This document shows, in pieces, positions 1-5,088 of a stretch of 5,088 nucleotides of DNA. Numbering within the stretch: position 1 is the stretch's first letter; every line of letters begins with the position of its first letter. The notes under the pieces are model-generated. The model searched no databases. It worked only from the letters and a program-made list of their open reading frames with translations, and was not told where the DNA came from. Position numbers and translations under genes: made by a program. Source of the DNA: an uncultured Desulfuromonadales bacterium (GTDB lineage: Bacteria; Desulfobacterota; Desulfuromonadia; Desulfuromonadales; Geopsychrobacteraceae); NCBI GenBank assembly GCA_945788205.1, contig CALZLE010000490.1:1-5088 (forward strand), given 5' to 3'.

Positions 1-488
1 AATTGATGGAGTCCGGCCAAGGTTCGTTCCAACTGGACAAGACCGAAAACCAGGTAGAGCATCAACAAAAGATAGGATCCAAATCCGGCTTTAGTCAGAT
101 AGACGATATGCTCATCGGCAAAATCAGGTGAAAATATCAAAGAGTCGACGGGAGAGATAACACAAAAGACAAAAAGAGAAACAGCTAGTCCCAGCGATAA
201 CCAGAACCCTGGTCCCTTATAGATTTCAGAGTTATCGCGGAAAATCGTCTTGGTGTAATAATAAATGCAGAAAGTCGCACTTACTTGCAAAAGCAGGACA
301 TATCTGTACCAGACATGTAACCGTTCCGGTTGCTGAAAAAGCTGAATATCAATAAAACTTAAGAGACCGAACAGCACCAAGCCGGTACCCAGAAGCAATG
401 TTGCAGTTATATAAGTCCTTTTTGCCAACAGAACAATAACTGCAAGTAGACATAGGGGGATATTCAACCAGAGCAGGGTTTCAATCAT
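1..488 (-). CDS. prsK: Multi-helix membrane protein, probable N-terminus of PEP-CTERM system histidine kinase PrsK (partial)
   Basis: A frame open from ATG 488 to the left edge encodes 162 residues and continues beyond the window. An in-frame TGA four codons upstream of the ATG limits the start. Five hydrophobic helices are visible: about residues 5-22, 26-46, 60-83, 95-112 and 134-152. The last is followed by VQLERTLAGLHQ, resembling the VxLExLYRN-type stretch that ends each membrane block in PrsK sensor kinases. PrsK is a membrane histidine kinase that pairs with the sigma-54-dependent regulator PrsR and controls PEP-CTERM genes. It is commonly encoded next to exosortase and EpsI, so position supports the call. 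The GAF, HisKA and ATPase domains, if present, would lie off the window. It could also be another polytopic membrane protein of the locus; identity rests on helix pattern, recall of the family and neighbourhood. Confidence 0.6.
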   Translation of the reverse strand, partial: MIETLLWLNIPLCLLAVIVLLAKRTYITATLLLGTGLVLFGLLSFIDIQLFQQPERLHVWYRYVLLLQVSATFCIYYYTKTIFRDNSEIYKGPGFWLSLGLAVSLFVFCVISPVDSLIFSPDFADEHIVYLTKAGFGSYLLLMLYLVFGLVQLERTLAGLHQ

Positions 489-535
489 AATTCGATGTCA
501 GAATCCGCATTTTAAAACAATTTAAATACGTTATA
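489..535. other. Short AT-rich gap before the probable prsK
   Basis: This 47-base spacer contains overlapping TTTAAA palindromes (about 511-526). No clear Shine-Dalgarno sequence precedes the ATG at 488. A promoter is possible because of the AT-richness, but no paired -35/-10 boxes stand out. Continuous transcription from epsI is equally likely. Confidence 0.35.
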
Positions 536-1168
536 TTACTGCGGCAATGATGCCTCAATTGCAGGATAAAAAGCACGAATGAACCGTTCACCAATCTCGA
601 TAGAGTTTTGCTCATCTACTGACATCATCAAAGACAAGCGAATAAAAGAAGAATCCCTACGATTTGCCAGGATAGAGTTTTTAACCATTGACAACTTCAG
701 AGCATACTCGTTGGTCAATATCTGCTCACGGACTTGAAACCAATATAAAAACATCTGTTTCTGGGAATCTTTCTGATAAACCGCCACGACGTAAGGCACC
801 GGATTCCCAGTAACCACAACGGTATGGACTTCATCATGCAGTCTATTCCATCCGCTTCCAGGCAGACACTGTTTGGGAGAGTGAATTGGACCACTATTAG
901 GGCCGCCACTATGGTAGCCGAGATAAAGAGAGACGAGGTTTCCATCTTCATCTCGGTAGGAACGGGAAAGATAATCGGTCGGCTTCAAAACTTCTAGAGT
1001 GCGTTCATCAAAACGCGCCTGCCCAGTCATCGACCACCCACCGATTTTCTGTGGAAACAGTTCAAGTGGCTTATTTTCCGGTACAGAAGCCTCAGAGCGG
1101 GTATGGACATAAAATGCAGCAAGCCCAAGAATGAGGTAAAGGATGTAAAATCGCCAGGGCTTGATCAT
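536..1168 (-). CDS. epsI: EpsI family protein (DUF3485), exosortase partner
   Basis: This 210-residue protein has one N-terminal membrane helix (about residues 7-21) and a soluble domain that probably faces the periplasm. Family landmarks are FPQKIGGW (38-45), a DYLSRSY motif before an LYLGYHSGG stretch (81-89), HSPKQCLPGSGW (96-107) with the conserved Cys101, YWFQVR (142-147) and a late IRLSL motif. EpsI proteins are found beside or fused to exosortases. They are needed for exopolysaccharide production in some species, but their biochemical role is not settled. The invariant Cys suggests a catalytic or redox function, which is inference. The ATG at 1168 overlaps the exosortase stop by four bases and has an AAGG site; a GTG at 1174 would add two residues. 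The gene ends with TAA at 536, 47 bases before the next start. No frameshift or missing motif is seen. Confidence 0.92.
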   Translation of the reverse strand: MIKPWRFYILYLILGLAAFYVHTRSEASVPENKPLELFPQKIGGWSMTGQARFDERTLEVLKPTDYLSRSYRDEDGNLVSLYLGYHSGGPNSGPIHSPKQCLPGSGWNRLHDEVHTVVVTGNPVPYVVAVYQKDSQKQMFLYWFQVREQILTNEYALKLSMVKNSILANRRDSSFIRLSLMMSVDEQNSIEIGERFIRAFYPAIEASLPQ

Positions 1169-2001
1169 GGCCACACCTTACGCAGTAACCCGCTGCTCGC
1201 AAAAAGCAGTAACATTGCCAAAACAAACACTCCCATTCCGGCAAATTCATGAAAAAAACCTTCAGCAGCTGCAGCCCCATAATACTGCGCAAGAAAACCA
1301 GTCCCGATCACTCGAATCATATTTGTTGCAACCGCAATGGGCAAGGTCAAGGCCACCAGAAGAACTCTACGCGAAATCTTAGGTTGAGAAAAAACAGCCA
1401 AAGCAACACCCAGCGCCAATAAAGACATCAATGAGCGTAATCCGCTACAGGCATCAGCCACCTCCAATACCGTATGCGGAAACATAATGATATTCCCTTC
1501 GCGAAGAACTACAACTCCCATGAGTTTCAACGAGAGGACGGAAAATTTAGCGACAAACAATTTTAGAGGAAAGGCGAGAGCATCGTAGACGATATAAGGC
1601 AAGGGAATCATAAAAAAGAGAAAGCCGATCGGTAGTGCTAGTGATTTAAACCACTCCCAGCCCAATAAAAAAACAACGATGCCAGCTAACAGAAAAATAA
1701 ATGAGGAACGCATTGAAAATTGTTCCTGCGCAGCTACGCCAACGAACAAGATCAAAAACGAAAAGAGGATCGGTAGCAGCCCGCTATTGGTTGGACGAAT
1801 GGAGATACGTTGCAATTCATCGCGTTGTTGCCAGATAAAATAGCCGGCGATGAGAGGAACAAGAACACCATGAGAATAATTCTCATCGTTCATCCAGTCC
1901 CAATATAGGCCCTGAAAAATTAGAGCGTAAACAACGCCAATCCCAATAATCAAACAGAATATGTAAAGATAATTTGCCCTCGTTGTTTGCTGAATACCCA
2001 C
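1165..2001 (-). CDS. Exosortase (XrtA/EpsH family)
   Basis: This is a 278-residue integral inner-membrane transpeptidase-like protease. Exosortases recognise a C-terminal PEP-CTERM-type tripartite signal on exported proteins and process it, usually in species that make exopolysaccharide. About eight hydrophobic helices are visible (roughly 12-29, 42-57, 75-91, 99-115, 121-139, 188-204, 213-229 and 256-273). The catalytic signature is complete: Cys185 in ACSGLRS with Arg189, Arg230 in NMIRV, and His251 in GFFHEFAG. The NYSHG and FMIPLP motifs also fit the family. The GTG start gives a protein five residues shorter than the TTG reading at 2016. The stop overlaps the next ATG (ATGA), so EpsI is probably translationally coupled. 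EpsI is not fused to it, unlike some exosortases. The exact subtype, and therefore the sorting signal recognised, cannot be fixed from the sequence. Confidence 0.93.
   Translation of the reverse strand: MGIQQTTRANYLYIFCLIIGIGVVYALIFQGLYWDWMNDENYSHGVLVPLIAGYFIWQQRDELQRISIRPTNSGLLPILFSFLILFVGVAAQEQFSMRSSFIFLLAGIVVFLLGWEWFKSLALPIGFLFFMIPLPYIVYDALAFPLKLFVAKFSVLSLKLMGVVVLREGNIIMFPHTVLEVADACSGLRSLMSLLALGVALAVFSQPKISRRVLLVALTLPIAVATNMIRVIGTGFLAQYYGAAAAEGFFHEFAGMGVFVLAMLLLFASSGLLRKVWP
1176..1179 (-). promoter_or_regulatory. Ribosome binding site of the EpsI gene, inside the exosortase end
   Basis: AAGG on the minus strand lies seven bases before the ATG at 1168. It supports that ATG rather than the GTG at 1174, which is only one base from the site. 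The site overlaps the last codons of the exosortase gene. Confidence 0.55.
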
Positions 2002-2009
2002 GCAGCATT

Positions 2010-2014
2010 CCTCC
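2010..2014 (-). promoter_or_regulatory. Ribosome binding site that sets the exosortase start
   Basis: The minus strand reads GGAGG followed by eight bases and then GTG at 2001. The longer reading that starts at TTG 2016 would begin on top of this site, so the GTG is the better start. The site lies in the short gap after the wecB stop, next to a run of eight T residues that has no stem in front of it and so is not a terminator. Confidence 0.7.
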
Positions 2015-2036
2015 AAATCAAGTCAAAAAAAACATC

Positions 2037-3146
2037 TCACGTTTCAAATAATGACAGAAGGATGTCAACTATTCTTTCCGCAGCTTTTCCGTCCCATTTT
2101 TCAGGCACTCCAGCGGTATCGACTGTTTCATTCAACAGCCTGTTGGCCTGAAATAATATTTTTTCTTTACAATTCCCAACCATTACATTGGTACCAACTT
2201 CACACGTAATTGGTCTTTCGGTATTTGGCCTCATGGTCATACAAGGCACCCCTAGCACAGTAGTTTCTTCCTGGAGGCCGCCACTGTCGGTCAATACCAA
2301 GCGAGCGTTCATATTAAGATGAAGAAACTCCAAATACCCGAGAGGTTCGGTAATCCACAACCCCTCAGCGCGCTGCCCCCCAGCAAAAAAATGGGATAAA
2401 CCAAAATTCTCTACCATTTTTTTTGTTCGTGGATGGATTGGAAAAACAATCGGAATTTGTTGAGCTATCTCGGTCAATGCCTCCAGAATTCCTTGCAAGG
2501 TACCTTTATCATCAACGTTCCCTGGGCGATGCATGGTCAAGGTTGCATAGTTTTGTGCTTTTAAACCGAACTGTTGCATGAGGTTCAACTGAGATGCCAT
2601 TTGTTTATGTTTCAACAAAGTGTCGATCATGACGTTGCCAACAAAATATATCTTTTCTCCCGGCACCCCTTCAGCCCGTAAATTTTCGTTCGCAAAATGA
2701 TCTGTTGTAAACAGATAGTCGCAAAGCACATCGGTACAGAGACGATTTATTTCTTCAGGCATCGACATGTCTCGAGAGCGCAAACCAGCCTCCACATGAG
2801 CAACCTTGATCCCCAGCTTTTTCGCTGTAATTGTACAGGCCATTGTGGAGTTAACATCACCCACAACAATGACTAGATCGGGTTTTTCCCGCAAACACAC
2901 TTTTTCAAATTCAACCATGATTCTTGCGGTTTGCTCTGCGTGAGATGCGGAGCCAACTTCAAGATTGATGTCAGGCTTCGGCATCCCCAGATCAACAAAA
3001 AAAGATTGGCTCATTTTCTCGTCGTAGTGTTGTCCAGTGTGGATAAGAAGATGATCAATTTGATCTGGAAATTGATTCATAGCTTCGATGATCGGTGCCA
3101 TTTTCATAAAATTAGGGCGAGCACCAACGATATTGATAACTTTCAT
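2037..3146 (-). CDS. wecB: UDP-N-acetylglucosamine 2-epimerase, non-hydrolysing
   Basis: This 369-residue cytoplasmic enzyme interconverts UDP-GlcNAc and UDP-ManNAc, a precursor for ManNAc- or ManNAcA-containing surface glycans. The length is normal for the family (about 370-380). Recognisable motifs in order are GARPNFMKMAP (8-18, with Arg10 and Lys15), HTGQHYDEKMS (36-46), GDVNSTMA (96-103), HVEAGLRS (117-124), MPEEINR (129-135), VGNVMIDTL (169-177), MHRPGNVDD (205-213), HPRTKK (238-243), DSGGLQEE (287-294) and RPNTERP (306-312). Asp97, Glu119, Glu132 and His206 sit where the family has its catalytic acidic and histidine residues. The ATG at 3146 is the first possible start, because an in-frame TAA lies three codons upstream; the ribosome binding site is weak. 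The gene ends 35 bases before the exosortase start, suggesting co-transcription. A dedicated name could differ (mnaA, wbpI-like) according to the glycan made. Confidence 0.96.
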   Translation of the reverse strand: MKVINIVGARPNFMKMAPIIEAMNQFPDQIDHLLIHTGQHYDEKMSQSFFVDLGMPKPDINLEVGSASHAEQTARIMVEFEKVCLREKPDLVIVVGDVNSTMACTITAKKLGIKVAHVEAGLRSRDMSMPEEINRLCTDVLCDYLFTTDHFANENLRAEGVPGEKIYFVGNVMIDTLLKHKQMASQLNLMQQFGLKAQNYATLTMHRPGNVDDKGTLQGILEALTEIAQQIPIVFPIHPRTKKMVENFGLSHFFAGGQRAEGLWITEPLGYLEFLHLNMNARLVLTDSGGLQEETTVLGVPCMTMRPNTERPITCEVGTNVMVGNCKEKILFQANRLLNETVDTAGVPEKWDGKAAERIVDILLSLFET

Positions 3147-3420
3147 GCAGTATTATCCATATTCTTTCAATAGCTCTCGGTATTAAATTATTGAACGTTG
3201 AGGAAACCTAAGCAATACGAAATGATGGTGTCCTCAGGTATGCAATCGCCAAAGGCCAATGAACTTTAAAATTCAGCCTTGAAATTCACTCGACGAAAAG
3301 CCAAAGACTCCTAACATCATTGACCAATACCCATCAAGAGATATAACGTTACTGTCTAAATCACATACTGGGTAACCAGCAATTTCTGGAGTGGACAACT
3401 CAACAACTCGATCTATAACA
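3147..3420. other. Long intergenic region between the duplicated-domain gene and wecB
   Basis: No complete gene is seen here on either strand. Bases 3273-3420 hold the out-of-frame coding remnant. Bases 3147-3272 are AT-rich near the epimerase start and hold an imperfect inverted repeat (3199-3236). The gap is much larger than the 35-base and 47-base gaps downstream, so a promoter for the wecB-exosortase-epsI unit may sit here. I see only weak matches to -35/-10 boxes and no convincing sigma-54 site. No hairpin followed by a T run was found, so no intrinsic terminator is claimed. Confidence 0.5.
3199..3236. repeat. Imperfect inverted repeat in the leader ahead of wecB
   Basis: The arms TGAGGAAACC (3199-3208) and GGTGTCCTCA (3227-3236) pair at nine of ten positions, with one A/G mismatch, around an 18-base loop. 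No T run follows on either strand, so it is not a typical intrinsic terminator. It may be an operator, an RNA leader hairpin or chance. It lies about 53 bases upstream of the epimerase ATG. Confidence 0.45.
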
Positions 3421-3440
3421 TTAAATCGAGGGGGTACCTT
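3273..3440 (-). other. Out-of-frame 55-codon continuation of the preceding gene (probable frameshifted 3' end)
   Basis: One frame off the annotated end of the upstream gene, the minus strand reads KVPPRFNVIDRVVELS, then TPEIAGYPVCDLDSN, then VISLDGYWSMMLGVFGF, ending at a TGA at 3273-3275. The composition is that of a folded protein, and both other frames are soon interrupted by stops. No ATG or GTG with a ribosome binding site opens this frame, so it is unlikely to be a gene of its own. The frame change falls at A6 (3439-3444) and C5 (3430-3434) runs, written for the minus strand. One extra base in either run would explain the shift, and removing it would give a protein of about 458 residues. 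It could instead be a remnant of a different gene. The family was not recognised. Confidence 0.45.
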
Positions 3441-4650
3441 TTTTAGTTTCCTGTGGATGCAGCCACGCTTCCTTCCAGTAAGTGTATTCTAGCTGTGGGT
3501 TAAACCGTTGAAACTCACCAGTCGCAGTTATATCACGTAGTATCCAGCAGGGCGCCTTAAATTGCAGCATTTTACCAGTACCTTCGTGGATAATTTTATC
3601 AACTGGTTTGTATACCACGCCAGGATTACCGCAGAAACGAATCATGTCCCGATCGTACCAAAGCCCTTTTGTCCTACTATTGATAAGCGTCTGTGCGATA
3701 TGCGCACGGCTTTGAATCATAACTCTTTGATCAGCAGCCAAGCTCATTTTTGGTACCTGCGTAACCGAATTATCCTTTATTGGCAAAGTCATATGCGGGA
3801 AATAAACACCTCCACGCAAACATTGAACTGTGTCAAATAAACGCGTTAAAAGGACAATCAAATACACCCACAGACTAACGTTCCCGGACAACAGCGGTCT
3901 CAGATCCTGTCTGATGTCAAAGCGTGACATCGGGAGAGTTGCCTCCCACAACCTTGTCATCTGACATATGTAACTTTCTGTTACGTTATCGTAAGTGTCA
4001 GCTGCTATTTCGACCTCGGACGTAAGACATGTGTCCACAGCCCCGCTGGAAGGCACTCTTCGCAGCCAGGCATCCTTCCAGAGGACATAACATTCAGCCT
4101 GACAGCCGTCATGATGTACACCATTGCAACGAACTGCAGTCAGAGAGACCGCGTCGCATAAGCGACGCATGCCCGTTTTATTGCGCATGTCGTATATCTT
4201 GTCAACACGACGGTGCACCCGAAATGTTGAACCGCAATATTCATGCATTTCAGGCATGAAAGGCAATCCATCAAGTGTAGAATCAGCATCCAGTGTTTGT
4301 TGTATTTCTTCAAGCGATCTGACCTCAACGATGTCTCCAGGCCGAGGCGCCTGACCCAGCAGCGAACGTAAACCCAATGCAGATAGTAGGCTAAAGGGCG
4401 GATTACCCTTTAGCGAGGCCCCGATATGATCGTAAAGACCTAACTCAATCCTTCTGTCACGCCACAGACAGATCAAGCCACCAGCAATAATTAACGATGC
4501 CACAAGAACAATAATCTTCATCGTAAAACTTGCTACCACAGCAGGAAGCCCCGAAACCTGAGCGACATTCAATATCACTAGGACAACGAGGGCAAAGATA
4601 TTAATAGCCAAAGTCAGCGCAATTGTTTTCCAATAACTTTTTCGATGCAT
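3421..4650 (-). CDS. Membrane-anchored protein of unknown function with a tandemly duplicated domain
   Basis: This is a 409-residue protein that I cannot name. The ATG at 4650 was chosen for its strong ribosome binding site. Two hydrophobic helices (about residues 10-29 and 45-63) flank a short loop; the basic N-terminus and the WRDRR after helix 2 suggest that the large C-terminal part is cytoplasmic. Two related units follow, at about 110-199 and 311-397. Both have an xxSxxxIxQTL start, GL plus a hydrophobic/acidic-Met motif, (Y/F)CG, VDKI, and a WK(D/E)AWL end. Copy 1 has a Cys/His cluster, CNGVHHDGCQAEC (175-187), that copy 2 lacks. A third hydrophobic patch at about 258-276 separates the units. 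I recall similar uncharacterised proteins near polysaccharide genes, but this is memory, not a search. A regulatory or assembly role is possible but unproven. The TAA at 3421 may be a product of a frameshift, because protein-like coding continues in another frame to 3273. Confidence 0.8.
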   Translation of the reverse strand: MHRKSYWKTIALTLAINIFALVVLVILNVAQVSGLPAVVASFTMKIIVLVASLIIAGGLICLWRDRRIELGLYDHIGASLKGNPPFSLLSALGLRSLLGQAPRPGDIVEVRSLEEIQQTLDADSTLDGLPFMPEMHEYCGSTFRVHRRVDKIYDMRNKTGMRRLCDAVSLTAVRCNGVHHDGCQAECYVLWKDAWLRRVPSSGAVDTCLTSEVEIAADTYDNVTESYICQMTRLWEATLPMSRFDIRQDLRPLLSGNVSLWVYLIVLLTRLFDTVQCLRGGVYFPHMTLPIKDNSVTQVPKMSLAADQRVMIQSRAHIAQTLINSRTKGLWYDRDMIRFCGNPGVVYKPVDKIIHEGTGKMLQFKAPCWILRDITATGEFQRFNPQLEYTYWKEAWLHPQETKKGTPSI

Positions 4651-4655
4651 CACTT

Positions 4656-4664
4656 CTCCTCTTT
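4656..4664 (-). promoter_or_regulatory. Ribosome binding site that sets the start of the duplicated-domain protein
   Basis: The minus strand reads AAAGAGGAG and then five bases before the ATG at 4650. This strong Shine-Dalgarno sequence favours that ATG over the in-frame ATG 13 codons upstream at 4689, which has no comparable site. A GTG directly before the ATG is possible but has only two bases of spacing. Confidence 0.75.
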
Positions 4665-4741
4665 GGACGATGCCCCACCTCGGCAACATCCTGTATGCCC
4701 ATCAAACTAGTCCTATTTTTCGAACAGGGGCTGTAGGTTAT

Positions 4742-5088
4742 TCACAGATTCAGGTTAAATTTACGACTATAAAACGCTTCTGCATAACGAGAAACTGAAT
4801 TTATTTCCATCCCTCTGATTCTCATCAACGACTGAAAAAGATCCTCCGAAAACCAATTCTTATTTCTTTGTGAAATATAATTGTCATAAAGGATAGAAGT
4901 CTTATTCTTACAATTCTTTCCTGTAATTGACATAAAACAATTCGGCTTCCCTAAGTCACCATCGTATTTAGGAATTTCATATTCCAGAATCAAATGATCT
5001 CTGAATGTGTTCAACGTTAGCTCAGAAATAATCCTATGGTCTTGGTGCTTATCGTGGCGGTAATGGGTAAATACCAGATCGGGAGAAA
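4742..5088 (-). CDS. PIG-L/LmbE family deacetylase, C-terminal part (partial)
   Basis: This is the last 114 residues of a gene that enters from the right edge; the frame is open from base 5086 to a TGA at 4742-4744. Fragment residues 1-18 read SPDLVFTHYRHDKHQDHR. The HQDH inside it matches the second conserved metal/catalytic motif of the PIG-L/LmbE family of zinc-dependent N-acetyl-sugar deacetylases. The following LILEYEIPKYDGDLGKPN stretch and the MRIRGME...YAEAFY ending are typical of the short bacterial branch found in surface-polysaccharide clusters. The N-terminal zinc motif (usually AHPDDE) would lie outside the window, so activity cannot be confirmed. The likely role is cytoplasmic removal of an acetyl group from an N-acetylated sugar or sugar nucleotide; the substrate is unknown. 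A TTG at 5012-5014 lies in frame but is internal and should not be taken as a start. The gene is much more AT-rich than its downstream neighbour (only 14 G/C in bases 4861-4920), hinting at a separate origin. Confidence 0.88.
   Translation of the reverse strand, partial: SPDLVFTHYRHDKHQDHRIISELTLNTFRDHLILEYEIPKYDGDLGKPNCFMSITGKNCKNKTSILYDNYISQRNKNWFSEDLFQSLMRIRGMEINSVSRYAEAFYSRKFNLNL

Noticed and set aside
1161..1382. Plus-strand open frame across the exosortase/epsI junction
   Set aside because: It lies opposite two well-supported genes, has no recognisable domain, and is best explained as an antisense shadow.
2025..2032. Run of eight T residues on the minus strand after the wecB stop, as an intrinsic terminator
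   Set aside because: No stable hairpin precedes it, and the exosortase ribosome binding site follows within a few bases, so read-through is more likely.
3244..3266. A possible sigma-54 promoter on the minus strand (TGGC...TTGCA) ahead of wecB
   Set aside because: The GG and GC elements are 12 bases apart instead of the required 10, and the central bases do not match the consensus.
3562..3840. Plus-strand 92-codon open frame opposite the duplicated-domain gene
   Set aside because: No ribosome binding site or family resemblance, and the opposite strand has a conserved domain pattern in another frame.
4690..4741. Possible terminator or extra small gene between the deacetylase and the duplicated-domain gene
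   Set aside because: No stem followed by T residues and no start with a ribosome binding site other than that of the next gene.
1..5088. CRISPR arrays, tRNA genes, insertion sequences or attachment sites
   Set aside because: I saw no regularly spaced repeats, tRNA-like cloverleaf, transposase motifs or terminal inverted repeats on either strand.

Overview
All supported genes lie on the minus strand, so the window reads biologically from right to left. It looks like part of an exopolysaccharide / protein-sorting locus of a Gram-negative bacterium. The evidence is an exosortase (XrtA/EpsH type) followed by a separate EpsI gene, then the start of a polytopic membrane protein that resembles the N-terminus of the PrsK sensor kinase of PEP-CTERM systems. 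A sugar-nucleotide epimerase and a PIG-L deacetylase lie upstream. The moderate G+C, and EpsI being a separate protein, would fit a Desulfuromonas-like or similar delta-proteobacterial lineage, but the sequence alone cannot settle the taxon.

Layout in transcription order. (1) 5088-4742: C-terminal 114 residues of a PIG-L/LmbE-type zinc deacetylase, clearly more AT-rich than what follows. (2) 4650-3421: a 409-residue protein of unknown function with two N-terminal membrane helices and two divergent copies of one ~90-residue domain. (3) 3420-3147: a 274-base stretch with no complete gene. Its first half (to 3273) carries a 55-codon protein-like reading frame, one frame off the end of gene 2, which suggests the 3' end of gene 2 is frameshifted. 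Its second half carries an imperfect inverted repeat. (4) 3146-2037: non-hydrolysing UDP-GlcNAc 2-epimerase (wecB/mnaA type), complete. (5) 2001-1165: exosortase, complete, with the Cys/Arg/His catalytic residues. (6) 1168-536: EpsI-family protein, overlapping the exosortase stop by ATGA. (7) 488-1: N-terminal 162 residues of a five-helix membrane protein, probably PrsK, running off the window.

Working model. The epimerase supplies UDP-ManNAc for a surface polysaccharide, and the PIG-L enzyme probably deacetylates an amino-sugar intermediate. The exosortase with EpsI processes proteins carrying a C-terminal sorting signal as they cross the inner membrane to the polysaccharide-rich surface. 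The probable PrsK would tie expression of the sorting targets to a signal. No sorting substrate, glycosyltransferase or response regulator is visible here. The close spacing from 3146 to about 488 (35 bases, a 4-base overlap, then 47 bases) suggests one operon. The least explained parts are the duplicated-domain protein and its apparent out-of-frame tail.
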